NCBI RefSeq assembly: GCF_900142715.1
Contig: NZ_FRBX01000001.1
Span: forward strand, 1,426,001-1,490,000
Origin: Flavobacterium pectinovorum
Lineage (GTDB): Bacteria > Bacteroidota > Bacteroidia > Flavobacteriales > Flavobacteriaceae
DNA: 64,000 nt
Direction of reading: 5' to 3'
In this document: one piece after another, positions 52,399 through 61,241 of the stretch
Layout: the number at the start of each line of letters is the position of its first letter
How positions within the stretch are numbered: the first letter of the stretch is position 1
Position numbers and translations under genes: made by a program
Notes under the pieces: generated by a model
Told to the model about the DNA's origin: nothing
Seen by the model: only the letters and a program-made list of their open reading frames with translations
Database searches by the model: none

Positions 52399-54375
52399 TT
52401 AATATCTTAGAAGCTCAAGTAAAACCTCTTCAAAACGATTTTTAGGTAAAAACTGATCTTCAAGTGCTTTTGTAAACGGGATTGGAGAGTCTAAACTTGC
52501 CACTCTTTTTACCGGAGCGTCAAGATATTCAAAACATTCTTCCATAATTAGCGCCGAAATATCGCTGGCAATTCCACCAAACAAGGTATCTTCCTGATAT
52601 ATAATCACTTTTCCGGTCTTTTTAACCGATGCAAAAATAGTTTCCGTATCCAAAGGCTGTAAAGTTCTTAAATCGATTAAATCAGCTTCAATTTCAGGAT
52701 TATTTGCCAAAGTTTCCAAAGCCCAGTGAACAGGCGCTCCAAAAGAGATAATCGTAACTGATTTTCCTTCTTTTAAAAGAGCCGCTTTTCCTAACGGAAT
52801 TGTATAATAATCTATTGGAACATCCTGATAAACACTTCTATATAATTGTTTGTGTTCAAAAAATAATACCGGATTCGGATCGTTAATAGAAGTATTTAAT
52901 AATCCTTTTGCATCATACGGAAAAGCTGGATAAACCACTTTTAACCCCGGAGTTTTTGTAAACCAGGCTTCGTTTGTCTGCGAATGAAAAGGTCCCGCCT
53001 GAGTCCCGCCGCCGCAAGGCATACGAACTACAACATCGGCTTTTTCGCCCCAGCGATAATGTGATTTTGCCAATAAGTTTACAATTGGATTAAATCCTGT
53101 TGAAACGAAATCAGCAAACTGCATCTCGACAACAGCTTTATAGCCATTAATTGACAATCCCATTCCGGCAGAAACTACTGCACTTTCGCAAATTGGAGTG
53201 TTGCGTATTCTGTCTTTTCCAAAAAGATCAACAAAACCTTCTGTTATTTTAAATGCACCACCATATTCTGCAATATCCTGCCCCATTAAAATAAGACGAT
53301 AATGTTGTTGTAATGATTGTTCAAGACTGTTTCTGATGGCATCTATAAAACGAATATTTCTGGTTTCAGATTTTGATTTAACTTCTTCATATTCAAATGG
53401 TGCGTAAACATCATTTAATTCTCCGCTGTAAGTAGGCACAATCTCAGGTTCAGCATTTGCAATAGCCAATTGCTCGTCAATTTCCTGCTTAATTTCAGCT
53501 CTCAATGTGTTATCATATTCTTCCGTAAGGACGCCTTCATCCAATAAAAACATTCTGTAATTATCTACAGGATCTTTTGTAGCCCATTCCTTCATCATTT
53601 CTTCAGGCACATATTTAGTACCGCTTGCCTCTTCATGACCACGCATTCTAAAGGTTTTAAACTCTAATAAAACAGGATGCGGATCTTCCTGCATCTCTTC
53701 TTTTAGCTGTGTTATTTTGTTATAAACTTCAATAATATTATTTCCGTCAATAATATGGCTTTCTATACCATAACCAACACCTTTATCTGCGAGATTTTCG
53801 CATAAATACTGCTCATTTGTTGGAGTCGAAAGTCCGTAACCATTATTTTCGATAACAAACATTACAGGTAATTTCCAGACAGCAGCAATATTCAGCGCTT
53901 CGTGAAAATCACCTTCACTTGTTGCGCCTTCACCGGTAAATACAGCTGTTACTTTTTTATTTTTTTGAAGTTTATCTGCAAGGGCAATTCCATCTGCAAT
54001 TCCTAACTGCGGCCCCAAATGCGAAATCATTCCTATTATATTATATTCCTGGGTTCCAAAATGAAAACTACGATCCCTTCCTTTTGTAAAACCATTTGCT
54101 TTTCCCTGCCATTGCGAAAAAAGTCTGTGCAACGGAATATTTCTTGTAGTAAAAACTCCAAGATTCCTGTGCATTGGTAATACATATTCTGTTTCATCCA
54201 AAGCTGCAGTTATCCCTACAGAGATTGCTTCCTGCCCTATTCCTGAAAACCATTTGGATACTTTTCCCTGTCGGATTAAGATTAGCATCTTCTCCTCGAT
54301 TAGTCTGGGTTTTAGTATTTTTTTGTATAAATCAAGTAATTGAGGATTGGTGAGATTTTGTCTGTAAAAAATCAT
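52399..54375 (-). CDS. Fused 2-oxoacid dehydrogenase E1 alpha-beta (branched-chain type)
   Basis: A 658-residue fusion of E1 alpha (about 1-310) and E1 beta (about 335-658). The alpha part has the ThDP motif GEGATSEGDFHEALNIAAVW ending in ENNGYGLSTP; the beta part has GQDIAEYGGAFKITEGF, ICESAVVSAGMGLSINGYK and the C-terminal LDSPIPFTKALEDQFLP. Together with E2 and E3 encoded elsewhere it would oxidise branched-chain 2-oxoacids to acyl-CoA, giving starters for iso-fatty acids. Fused E1 is common in Bacteroidota. The substrate (2-oxoisovalerate versus pyruvate) is inferred from overall resemblance. Confidence 0.92.
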   Translation of the reverse strand: MIFYRQNLTNPQLLDLYKKILKPRLIEEKMLILIRQGKVSKWFSGIGQEAISVGITAALDETEYVLPMHRNLGVFTTRNIPLHRLFSQWQGKANGFTKGRDRSFHFGTQEYNIIGMISHLGPQLGIADGIALADKLQKNKKVTAVFTGEGATSEGDFHEALNIAAVWKLPVMFVIENNGYGLSTPTNEQYLCENLADKGVGYGIESHIIDGNNIIEVYNKITQLKEEMQEDPHPVLLEFKTFRMRGHEEASGTKYVPEEMMKEWATKDPVDNYRMFLLDEGVLTEEYDNTLRAEIKQEIDEQLAIANAEPEIVPTYSGELNDVYAPFEYEEVKSKSETRNIRFIDAIRNSLEQSLQQHYRLILMGQDIAEYGGAFKITEGFVDLFGKDRIRNTPICESAVVSAGMGLSINGYKAVVEMQFADFVSTGFNPIVNLLAKSHYRWGEKADVVVRMPCGGGTQAGPFHSQTNEAWFTKTPGLKVVYPAFPYDAKGLLNTSINDPNPVLFFEHKQLYRSVYQDVPIDYYTIPLGKAALLKEGKSVTIISFGAPVHWALETLANNPEIEADLIDLRTLQPLDTETIFASVKKTGKVIIYQEDTLFGGIASDISALIMEECFEYLDAPVKRVASLDSPIPFTKALEDQFLPKNRFEEVLLELLRY

Positions 54376-54479
54376 TTAGGTTTTGTTTTTGTAGTTGCTT
54401 TTGAATTTATAAAAATATAAAAAAATTAACATTATTAGTTAAATAATTAAATGCTATGAAATGTAATTTTTTAATCGGT

Positions 54480-54487
54480 CAAAAGTA
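54480..54487 (-). promoter_or_regulatory. Putative -7 box for the E1 gene
   Basis: It reads TACTTTTG on the reverse strand, 105 bases before the start codon, leaving a long AT-rich leader. Confidence 0.4.
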
Positions 54488-54527
54488 GGAAAATTATTCA
54501 TAATAATTATTCGCATTAAAATAAAAT

Positions 54528-55277
54528 TTAAAGAGCAAAATAGGGTGCTAATATATCTTCAAAATTAAATAAACCTTCTTTTTTGTCGGTTAGATTTTCG
54601 GCAACAAAGACAACGCCGCTTCCAAAAGCTTCGCGCGAAATACTTTCATGAATTAGTCTGACAGTTTGAAAAGGAAATCCGAAAACCACTTCATGTTTAC
54701 CCACAATTCCGCCGGCTCTTACAGAGTTTATATCTTCTTTTTCCAGATCCAGAGTTTCTGCAATTTTAAGGGCAGTTCCTGAAATTCCGTCTTTGCCTTT
54801 AAAATGTTCTTCAATGATTTCAATATCAACCCAGGGAGCAATTTTCTTTAGAAATTTAGAAGCAAATAAGAGATAATTTACGCCAAGAGTAATGTTCGGA
54901 CTCCAGAATACGGTTGTAAGTTTTGAAAGCGATTTTAAAAAATCCTTCTCTTTATTACTATAATGAGAAATAGCTGAAATTATTTTGATTTTTCGCTCAC
55001 TTGCCGCTTCTCCGTAAGTATAAATTCCTGATGCAGACGAAAAGTCAATTATGACATCAACAGGCTGATTATCCAAAAGTTCTGGTATTGAAGTTGTCGA
55101 ACTTGAATATATTTTTCCTGCTTGATCAGAATCAATTCCGAGATATTCAGCTGTATTGCGATTTTCTAAAGTGGCATTTCTTTTTAAAACCCATTCGAGA
55201 GAAAATTTTTTGTTTTGCAATAATACTGATGCCACTGCTTTTCCTGTTTTTCCAAATCCTATTAATCCTATTTTCAT
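54528..55277 (-). CDS. dapB: 4-hydroxy-tetrahydrodipicolinate reductase DapB-like
   Basis: A 249-residue reductase of lysine/meso-diaminopimelate synthesis. The Rossmann motif is MKIGLIGFGKTGKAVASVLL (a Thr replaces the usual Met in GxxGxMG). VDVIIDFSSASGIYTYGE and WSPNITLGVNYLL match conserved DapB blocks. The substrate motif, usually EHHxxKxDxPSGTA, is EEHFKGKDGISGTA: His158 and Lys162 keep the spacing of the catalytic pair, while the Pro is missing. The divergence makes a second DapB paralogue or altered substrate possible. It is a single-gene unit. Confidence 0.82.
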   Translation of the reverse strand: MKIGLIGFGKTGKAVASVLLQNKKFSLEWVLKRNATLENRNTAEYLGIDSDQAGKIYSSSTTSIPELLDNQPVDVIIDFSSASGIYTYGEAASERKIKIISAISHYSNKEKDFLKSLSKLTTVFWSPNITLGVNYLLFASKFLKKIAPWVDIEIIEEHFKGKDGISGTALKIAETLDLEKEDINSVRAGGIVGKHEVVFGFPFQTVRLIHESISREAFGSGVVFVAENLTDKKEGLFNFEDILAPYFAL

Positions 55278-55472
55278 AATATTATTTTTTATAAAAATAG
55301 ATTTTTTAATTAGAAAATACAGGCATTATCACTATTATTAACATGTTTTTATCGTCTAAAGACGGTTAAAATGCATTATAATCAAAAATAGATTTTACTG
55401 TTTAATGGTTAAATTATTACGTTTAAATTCAATTTTATATTAAATTTTAAAATTCAAATCTAAAATATTATC

Positions 55473-55480
55473 TACCTTTG
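55473..55480 (+). promoter_or_regulatory. -7 box of the 2OG-oxygenase gene
   Basis: TACCTTTG. Transcription would begin near 55487, exactly at the start of a perfect hairpin. Confidence 0.65.
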
Positions 55481-55486
55481 TTATTG

Positions 55487-55506
55487 TAAGGAATTACCGT
55501 TCCTTA
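55487..55506 (+). promoter_or_regulatory. 5' leader hairpin
   Basis: TAAGGAA (55487-55493) and TTCCTTA (55500-55506) over a TTACCG loop, at or next to the predicted 5' end. A 5'-terminal stem would be expected to stabilise the mRNA; alternatively it is an operator. Confidence 0.55.
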
Positions 55507-55532
55507 TTCTTTTTAAATAAAAAATGTAAAGT

Positions 55533-56483
55533 ATGCAAAACATTCCTAGTGTAGACTTACGTGATTTCCTTTCGGACGACCCGAAACGTAAACAAAAATT
55601 TGTAAATGAAATCGGCAGTGCATTTGAAAACATTGGCTTCGTAGCCCTAAAAGGTCATTTCTTAGATGATCAGTTGGTAGACGAACTTTATGGCGAGATT
55701 AGAAAATTTTTCGCTTTGCCAATAGAAACTAAGCATAATTATGAAATTCCCGGAATAGGCGGACAAAGAGGTTATGTTTCTTTTGGAAAAGAACATGCTA
55801 AAGGACGTAAAGAGGGAGATTTAAAAGAGTTTTGGCATTTTGGTCAGTATGTTGATGCAGCTTCAAAATACGCTGCAGAATATCCTGATAATGTTGAAGT
55901 TAAAGAATTGCCACGTTTTAATGCAGTTGGTAAAGAAGCCTATCAAATGCTTGAAAAAACGGGCGTTTATGTATTAAGAGCCCTTGCCTTGCATTTAGGT
56001 TTAGATGAGTTTTATTTTGATCAATATGCAAAAGAAGGAAACTCTATTTTAAGACCAATACATTATCCACCAATTACTTCTGAGCCAGAAAACGCAATTC
56101 GTGCGGCAGCTCACGGAGATATTAACCTGATTACGCTTTTAATGGGAGCGCAGGGAAAAGGATTACAGGTTCAAAATCATGATGGCGAATGGATTGATGC
56201 CATTGCACAGGATGATGAATTAGTGATTAATGTGGGTGATATGTTGTCAAGACATACCAATAATAAATTAAAATCAACTATACATCAAGTAGTTAACCCT
56301 CCAAGAGAACTATGGGGAACTTCTCGTTATTCTATTCCGTTTTTTATGCATCCTGTAAGCGATATGCGTTTAGATTGTTTAGAGAACTGTATTGATGCTG
56401 AGAATCCTAAGAAATTTGAGGATATCACTGCAGGAGATTATTTATACGAACGTTTAGTAGACTTAGGTTTAATTAAAAAATAA
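55533..56483 (+). CDS. Isopenicillin N synthase-like 2OG-Fe(II) oxygenase
   Basis: A non-heme iron dioxygenase of 316 residues. The N-terminal DIOX_N region (NIPSVDLRDFLSDDPKRKQK, then SAFENIGFVALKGH) precedes the double-stranded beta helix with iron ligands His194 and Asp196 in AAAHGDINLI and His251 in KSTIHQVVNP; the 2-oxoglutarate Arg265 and Ser267 are in SRYSIPFF. All catalytic positions are intact. The substrate is unknown. Bacterial members include ethylene-forming and amino-acid hydroxylating enzymes. It has its own promoter and leader hairpin. Confidence 0.92.
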   Translation: MQNIPSVDLRDFLSDDPKRKQKFVNEIGSAFENIGFVALKGHFLDDQLVDELYGEIRKFFALPIETKHNYEIPGIGGQRGYVSFGKEHAKGRKEGDLKEFWHFGQYVDAASKYAAEYPDNVEVKELPRFNAVGKEAYQMLEKTGVYVLRALALHLGLDEFYFDQYAKEGNSILRPIHYPPITSEPENAIRAAAHGDINLITLLMGAQGKGLQVQNHDGEWIDAIAQDDELVINVGDMLSRHTNNKLKSTIHQVVNPPRELWGTSRYSIPFFMHPVSDMRLDCLENCIDAENPKKFEDITAGDYLYERLVDLGLIKK

Positions 56484-56516
56484 CATTTTTAAATCTCTCC
56501 CGAAGCCTCGGGATTA

Positions 56517-56561
56517 AAATTCCAAATTCCAAAAATAGTAATCTATTGGAATTTGGAATTT
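56517..56561. repeat. AATTCCA-family hairpin
   Basis: AAATTCCAAATTCCAA (56517-56532) pairs perfectly with 56546-56561. A CCCGAAGCCTCGGG near-palindrome lies just before it (from about 56499), related to the TCCCGAAGCTTCGGGA at 23540-23555. Confidence 0.85.
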
Positions 56562-56597
56562 AATTTTTAAAAACTATAATTTGGAATTTAATAAAGT

Positions 56598-56930
56598 ATG
56601 GACTTACAAGACCAATTAAAAAATTTATTTCCCGATCACGTACAATCAAATGAACCTGAAGAAGTTCAGCAGGAAGATCATGTTCTTTACGTTCAGAAAG
56701 AACCTATGATTTGTAAATTTGAAAAACGAAAAGGAAAAGCAACTACCATAATTGAAGGCTACGAAGGAAGCGATGAAGATTTTAAAATCCTGGCCAAGGA
56801 AATTAAAACAAAGCTTAGCGTAGGCGGAACTTTTAAAGACGATTCAATCATCATACAAGGCGATTATCGGGATAAAATTATGGCAATTTTAAAAGAAAAA
56901 GGATTTAAAACAAAAAGAGTTGGAGGATAA
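56598..56930 (+). CDS. SUI1/eIF1-like translation initiation factor homologue (YciH family)
   Basis: A 110-residue protein whose second half (about 38-110) is a SUI1 domain: CKFEKRKGKATTIIEGYEGS, then DEDFKILAKEIKTKLSVGGT and the C-terminal GDYRDKIMAILKEKGFKTKR. This matches bacterial YciH/eIF1-like proteins, which bind the small ribosomal subunit and, in E. coli, influence start-site fidelity. The N-terminal 35 residues are acidic. It stands alone between two repeat-filled gaps. Confidence 0.93.
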   Translation: MDLQDQLKNLFPDHVQSNEPEEVQQEDHVLYVQKEPMICKFEKRKGKATTIIEGYEGSDEDFKILAKEIKTKLSVGGTFKDDSIIIQGDYRDKIMAILKEKGFKTKRVGG

Positions 56931-56944
56931 TAAAATCCCAATTT

Positions 56945-57125
56945 TTTAAATCCCAAATTCCAATGTTTAACCGTGAAAATTTAACCGCAAAGTTCGCTAG
57001 AAATATTTCTAAGCTTTGTAAAAAGGCAAAGATCGCAAAGCTTTGTCATGAATATTTAGATTTCTAAAATTTGGAATTTGGAATTTGAAAATTGGCATTT
57101 TAGAAAAACCTTAGAACCTTAGTAC
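56945..57125. repeat. Mixed repeat gap: CGCAAAGTT, AATTCCA and CTTAGAACC families
   Basis: AACCGCAAAGTTCGC (about 56990) and GGCAAAGATCGCAAAGCTTT (about 57022) belong to the CGCAAAG family; AAAATTTGGAATTTGGAATT (about 57066) mirrors CCCAAATTCCAA at about 56951; AACCTTAGAACCTTAGTACC (about 57106) is a CTAAGG half-unit. Three families sit in one 200-base gap. Confidence 0.75.
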
Positions 57126-57135
57126 CTCAAAAAAA

Positions 57136-58005
57136 ATGATAAAATCATCAGAATTAATACTTAATCCAGACGGAAGCGTTTATCACTTAAACCTTCTTCC
57201 TGAACATATTGCACACGATATAATATTTGTTGGAGACCAAAACAGAGTAGAAAAAATCACTCAGTTTTTTGATTCGATTGAATATTCAACCCAAAAAAGA
57301 GAATTTAAAACCCAAACGGGAATCTATAAAGGAAAAAGAATCTCAGTAATGTCAACAGGAATTGGTCCTGACAATATTGATATTGTTTTAAACGAATTAG
57401 ATGCTTTGGTAAACATCGATTTAAAAACGCGTTTGCCAAAAGAAAATCTAACTTCTTTAAATATCATCAGAATTGGAACTTCGGGTTCGCTGCAGGCTGA
57501 TATTCCGGTGGATAGTTTTGTAATGTCAAAATTTGCACTTGGATTAGACAATATGCTTCGCTCCTATTTAATTGATGATGTTTCAAACATTGCTCTTGAA
57601 GATGCTTTTGTAACGCATACCAATTGGGACATTCGTAAAGGAAAACCATATGCGATTGCCTGTTCAGAAAAACTGGAAAAAGTAATTGAATCTGATAAAA
57701 TTTTTAAAGGAATTACAGCAACTGCCGGAGGATTTTACGGTCCGCAAGGGCGTGTTTTACGTTTGAATATTCAGGACGAAGAATTAAATAATAAAATGGA
57801 TAATTTTACTTTTAATGAGGAAAGAATCACTAATTTAGAGATGGAAACTGCGGCTATTTACGGACTTTCGGCTCTTTTAGGTCATAATGCTTTGTCGTTG
57901 AATGCAATTATTGCAAATCGTGCGTCGGGAACTTTTAGCGAAGATCCGTATAAAGCTGTTGACGAGTTGATTACTTATACATTAAACAAATTAGCTCAGA
58001 AATAA
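57136..58005 (+). CDS. Nucleoside phosphorylase (Udp/PNP family)
   Basis: A 289-residue phosphorylase cleaving nucleosides with phosphate. Signatures are the segment DIIFVGDQNRVEKITQFF (phosphate loop, about residue 30), ISVMSTGIGPDNIDIVLNEL (about 72), IRIGTSGSLQADIPVDSF (about 110) and the ribose-site motif ITNLEMETAAIYGLSALLGH (about 235). It is closest in pattern to uridine phosphorylase-like enzymes, but base preference cannot be read with certainty. A DinB-family gene follows 11 bases later, so they probably share a transcript. Confidence 0.92.
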   Translation: MIKSSELILNPDGSVYHLNLLPEHIAHDIIFVGDQNRVEKITQFFDSIEYSTQKREFKTQTGIYKGKRISVMSTGIGPDNIDIVLNELDALVNIDLKTRLPKENLTSLNIIRIGTSGSLQADIPVDSFVMSKFALGLDNMLRSYLIDDVSNIALEDAFVTHTNWDIRKGKPYAIACSEKLEKVIESDKIFKGITATAGGFYGPQGRVLRLNIQDEELNNKMDNFTFNEERITNLEMETAAIYGLSALLGHNALSLNAIIANRASGTFSEDPYKAVDELITYTLNKLAQK

Positions 58006-58016
58006 TTAGATAATTT

Positions 58017-58457
58017 ATGGAAGAAGCTATTTTTAGATTTGAGGAATTATTAGACGAAAATGCACCTTATTTTCCAACAATTGATTCTGTTATTTTAGAA
58101 GAAAAAAAAACCGGAAAATGGTCTAAAAAAGAAATATTAGGGCATTTGGTTGATTCTGCAATTCATAATTTGGTTCGTTTTACAGAGATTAATTATGTAG
58201 AAAAACCTTATCGACACAGACCATATAATCAGATAGATTTAGTAAATTTAAATCAATATCAAATAATGGATATTCATGATTTGACAGAGCTCTGGCTTTC
58301 AATAAATAAACAAATTGTAAGACTTATGAAATCTGTTGATGAAAAGGCTTTAGATTATAAAATTATCCTGAGTGATGAATCTGTAATAGATTTAAGGTAT
58401 TTAATGACAGATTATGTAGATCATTTAGAGCATCATATCAGGCAATTACGATCTTAA
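58017..58457 (+). CDS. DinB-family protein
   Basis: A 146-residue four-helix-bundle protein of the DinB/YfiT superfamily. Putative metal-binding histidines are in ILGHLVDSAIHNLVRF (about residue 42) and DYVDHLEHHIRQLRS at the C-terminus, the typical positions in this fold. Family members include thiol-dependent S-transferases and many of unknown role. It is 11 bases downstream of the nucleoside phosphorylase gene. AATTAGAT-type repeats follow. Confidence 0.9.
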   Translation: MEEAIFRFEELLDENAPYFPTIDSVILEEKKTGKWSKKEILGHLVDSAIHNLVRFTEINYVEKPYRHRPYNQIDLVNLNQYQIMDIHDLTELWLSINKQIVRLMKSVDEKALDYKIILSDESVIDLRYLMTDYVDHLEHHIRQLRS

Positions 58458-58500
58458 AATTAGATAATTAGTCAATTAGAGAATTAGATAATTCTAGTAA
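58457..58500. repeat. AATTAGATAATT units
   Basis: AATTAGATAATTAGTCAATT and GAATTAGATAATTC lie in the gap before the VOC gene. Same family as 16413-16452 and 16820-16876; only short internal pairing is visible. Confidence 0.65.
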
Positions 58501-58515
58501 AAACGAAATTTAAAT

Positions 58516-58902
58516 ATGGTTTTAAGAGTTGCGCGACATACAGATGACTTAAAGAAAATTGAAGATTTTTATATCAATATTCTTGGATTTGAGCGATTGG
58601 GCGGTTTTGAAAAGCATAGTAATTATAATGGTGTTTTTATTGGAAAATCTGGTTTAGACTGGCATTTTGAATTCACACAATCTGAAACAAAAGCGAATCA
58701 TACGTTTGATGAAGACGATGTTATTGTGCTTTATCCGAAGACAATTGAAGAGTACAATATATTGCTAAGTCGATTTTATGATAATAATATTCGTGAGACA
58801 ATTGCTGTAAATCCGTATTGGAATGAAAATGGACACATGTTTCAGGATCCTGACGGTTATCGCATTGTAATATCGCCTTTAAAGGCAACAAAATTAAATT
58901 AG
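58516..58902 (+). CDS. VOC-family (glyoxalase-fold) protein
   Basis: A 128-residue single-domain VOC protein: LRVARHTDDLKKIEDFYINI and LGFERLGGFEKHSN at the start, WHFEFTQSE in the middle, then NPYWNENGHMFQDPDGYRIV near the C-terminus with the family's terminal metal-site region (DPDGYRI). It acts as a dimer of paired beta-alpha-beta-beta-beta units in the family. Members include glyoxalase I, dioxygenases and resistance proteins; the substrate is unclear. Only 3 bases separate it from the next gene. Confidence 0.91.
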   Translation: MVLRVARHTDDLKKIEDFYINILGFERLGGFEKHSNYNGVFIGKSGLDWHFEFTQSETKANHTFDEDDVIVLYPKTIEEYNILLSRFYDNNIRETIAVNPYWNENGHMFQDPDGYRIVISPLKATKLN

Positions 58903-58905
58903 AGA

Positions 58906-59379
58906 ATGACAGATACACATAAAAAAATCCTATTTAGATATTATAGTGATTTATTAGAAGACACGGTTGTAGAGACTATGTGGGCAGAGGTTATTGATTT
59001 AGAAAAAGGGTATTTCAAATTAGATAATATTCCATTCTTTGGACCTCTAATTGCAACTGATGATATTTTTTATGCCGAATATGATGAAGATGAAGAGCGT
59101 TTGGTATATAAAAAGACTATAGAAACTTCTGGAAATTCAATTGTTCAGGTTATAATTCTGGAAAAAGGTTTTGACAAAGAAATAATAAGAGAAAAACTTA
59201 AAGCAGTTAATTGTGAATCAGAAGGAATGAATGAAACTCTTTTTGCAGTTGAAGTAATCAGAGAAGTTGATTATTCTGTTGTTAAAAGTATATTGAATGA
59301 ATATGTAGATCTTTCTATAATAGATTTTGGGGAACCATGTCTTTCTGAAAAACACAGAGCAGATTTAATGAAAAACTAA
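58906..59379 (+). CDS. DUF4265-family protein
   Basis: A 157-residue soluble protein. The block TVVETMWAEVIDLEKGYFKL followed by DNIPFFGPLIATDDIFYAEY is the DUF4265 signature; the rest (TSGNSIVQVIILEKGFD) also fits. Function is unknown; the domain occurs in immunity or accessory proteins of polymorphic toxin loci as well as alone. It is tightly linked to the VOC gene, so they are co-transcribed. Confidence 0.88.
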   Translation: MTDTHKKILFRYYSDLLEDTVVETMWAEVIDLEKGYFKLDNIPFFGPLIATDDIFYAEYDEDEERLVYKKTIETSGNSIVQVIILEKGFDKEIIREKLKAVNCESEGMNETLFAVEVIREVDYSVVKSILNEYVDLSIIDFGEPCLSEKHRADLMKN

Positions 59380-59438
59380 TAAACGACAAACAAACTTATA
59401 ATACGCATACCAAACAACTTAACTTAAACTTAAACCTA

Positions 59439-60290
59439 ATGAAAACTGTAAAAATTGTAGGTGTTCCTGAACACTTCAATTTGCCATGGCGTATATGTAT
59501 CGAAAATGGTGAATTTGAAGCTGAAAACATTGATTTGCAATGGACAAATATTCCCGAAGGAACCGGTAAAATGTGTCAGATGCTTCGTGATGGAGAAGCT
59601 GATATTGCGGTTATTTTAACAGAAGGAATTGTAAAAGATATTATTGCAGGTAACCCAAGCAAAATTGTTCAGATATATGTGCAATCGCCTTTAATTTGGG
59701 GGATTCACGTTGGCGCAAAATCTGATTTCCACACTATAAAAGATCTTGAAAATAAAAAAGTTGCTATTTCCAGAAAAGGTTCCGGATCAGAATTAATGGC
59801 GTATGTAAATGCCAATAATCAGGGTTGGGAAACTGATAACTTACAATTTGAAATCGTAAATACCATCGATGGCGCTGTTGAAGCTTTGACAAACGGAACT
59901 GCCGATTATTTTATGTGGGAACATTTTATGACAAAACCTCTTGTAGATCAGGGAGTTTTTAGACGTGTTGGTGACTGCCCTACTCCATGGCCTTCTTTTG
60001 TAATTACGGTACGTGACGAATTTTTGAAGAAAAATTCAAAAGCTGTAGAAAAAATTCTGGAAGTAATTAATAAAACTACACACGATTTTGCCCAGATTCC
60101 GGATATTGATAAAACTCTGGCCGAACTTTTTAACCAACAGCTTGAAGATATTCAGGAATGGTTAAAGCTAACACAATGGTCGCAAAAACATTTAAATGAA
60201 AAAGCATTCGATAAAATTCAAAATCAATTATTTGATCTCGGAATTATTGATAAAAAAAGTACTTTTGTTGAAACTGTAAAAGCGCTGTAA
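59439..60290 (+). CDS. Substrate-binding-protein-like (SsuA/THI5 fold), no signal peptide
   Basis: A 283-residue periplasmic-binding-like protein of type II fold: KTVKIVGVPEHFNLPWRICI, a helix pair with LRDGEADIAVILTEGIVKD, the segment KKVAISRKGSGSELMAYVNA and DGAVEALTNGTADYFMWEHF. These are typical of SsuA/TauA/THI5-like proteins. It begins directly in strand 1 with no signal sequence or lipobox, so it is probably cytoplasmic and not an ABC transporter receptor. No ABC genes lie nearby. A membrane transglutaminase-like gene follows. Confidence 0.87.
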   Translation: MKTVKIVGVPEHFNLPWRICIENGEFEAENIDLQWTNIPEGTGKMCQMLRDGEADIAVILTEGIVKDIIAGNPSKIVQIYVQSPLIWGIHVGAKSDFHTIKDLENKKVAISRKGSGSELMAYVNANNQGWETDNLQFEIVNTIDGAVEALTNGTADYFMWEHFMTKPLVDQGVFRRVGDCPTPWPSFVITVRDEFLKKNSKAVEKILEVINKTTHDFAQIPDIDKTLAELFNQQLEDIQEWLKLTQWSQKHLNEKAFDKIQNQLFDLGIIDKKSTFVETVKAL

Positions 60291-60308
60291 ATACTGCTTT
60301 TGATTCTT

Positions 60309-61241
60309 ATGATAAAATTTCCTAAAATTGACTTTCCGCAATTAAAATCCAAATTACAGGTGAAATCACCCTGGGACAGGATTATTATTAGCGTTTTGAG
60401 TCTTTTGATAACGATACCTATTTTTATCATTCTGCATCAAAACCTGATCGATTTAGAATGGGCATTCAATCTCGATCGCGTTTTTATCTTTATATTTGTT
60501 TTTGCGGCTGTATTTTTCCTTTTAATGTATTTGCGAACTATAATTATTGTTTGTATTGCAGTTTATTTATTGGTTTTGGTTTACGGGTCTGTAATAGGAA
60601 ATTACGGTTTCAATGAGATTTCAGAAGATTATAACTCCATGATTTATACAATGTCAGACAATCCGTATCCTCAGGATATTATTGTAGCAAAGTTACTTCC
60701 TTTTCCAAACAAATCATTGATTCTTAGTGCGATCGAATACCAAAATCCGAAAGTTAGGAACTTTGCGATTATGGCTACTACAAAGCATTTTAAAGGCATA
60801 AGAGGCTATTCTGATTATAGAACAACGATTCAGTGTTTTGCTGTTTTTAAAGAAATAAACAGTCGCTGGAATTACGTAAACGACCCAAAAGAAGGCGATT
60901 ATATTGCAACGGCCAGCGAATCCTTAGAATATTTTTCAGGAGATTGTGATGATCATTCTATTTTAATGGCAGCGGCGATTCGGTCAATTGGCGGAACTCC
61001 AAGATTAATACATACCAAAGGACATATTTACCCTGAAATACTAATTGGTTCTTCGATCGATTTAGAAAAAGTCAATTATTTGATAAAAAATGTACTTTTC
61101 CCCAAAGAAAGTTACAAGCAAAAACTACATTACCATATTGATGAGCGTGGCCAGGTTTGGCTAAATCTTGATTATACTGCCAAATACCCGGGCGGACCAT
61201 TTATGTATGAGGAAATTTTGGGAGCTTTAACGCTTAATTAA
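60309..61241 (+). CDS. Membrane-anchored transglutaminase-like protein
   Basis: A 310-residue protein with three membrane segments in residues 22-95 (IIISVLSLLITIPIFIILHQ; FIFIFVFAAVFFLLMYL; IIIVCIAVYLLVLVYGSVIG). The C-terminal part is a transglutaminase-like papain-fold domain with Cys in YFSGDCDDHSILMAAAIRSI, His in TKGHIYPEILIG and Asp in VWLNLDYTAKYPGGPF. It may act as a protease or peptide ligase. The ATG at 60309 was preferred to a TTG three codons upstream. It follows the substrate-binding-like gene by 18 bases. Confidence 0.88.
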   Translation: MIKFPKIDFPQLKSKLQVKSPWDRIIISVLSLLITIPIFIILHQNLIDLEWAFNLDRVFIFIFVFAAVFFLLMYLRTIIIVCIAVYLLVLVYGSVIGNYGFNEISEDYNSMIYTMSDNPYPQDIIVAKLLPFPNKSLILSAIEYQNPKVRNFAIMATTKHFKGIRGYSDYRTTIQCFAVFKEINSRWNYVNDPKEGDYIATASESLEYFSGDCDDHSILMAAAIRSIGGTPRLIHTKGHIYPEILIGSSIDLEKVNYLIKNVLFPKESYKQKLHYHIDERGQVWLNLDYTAKYPGGPFMYEEILGALTLN

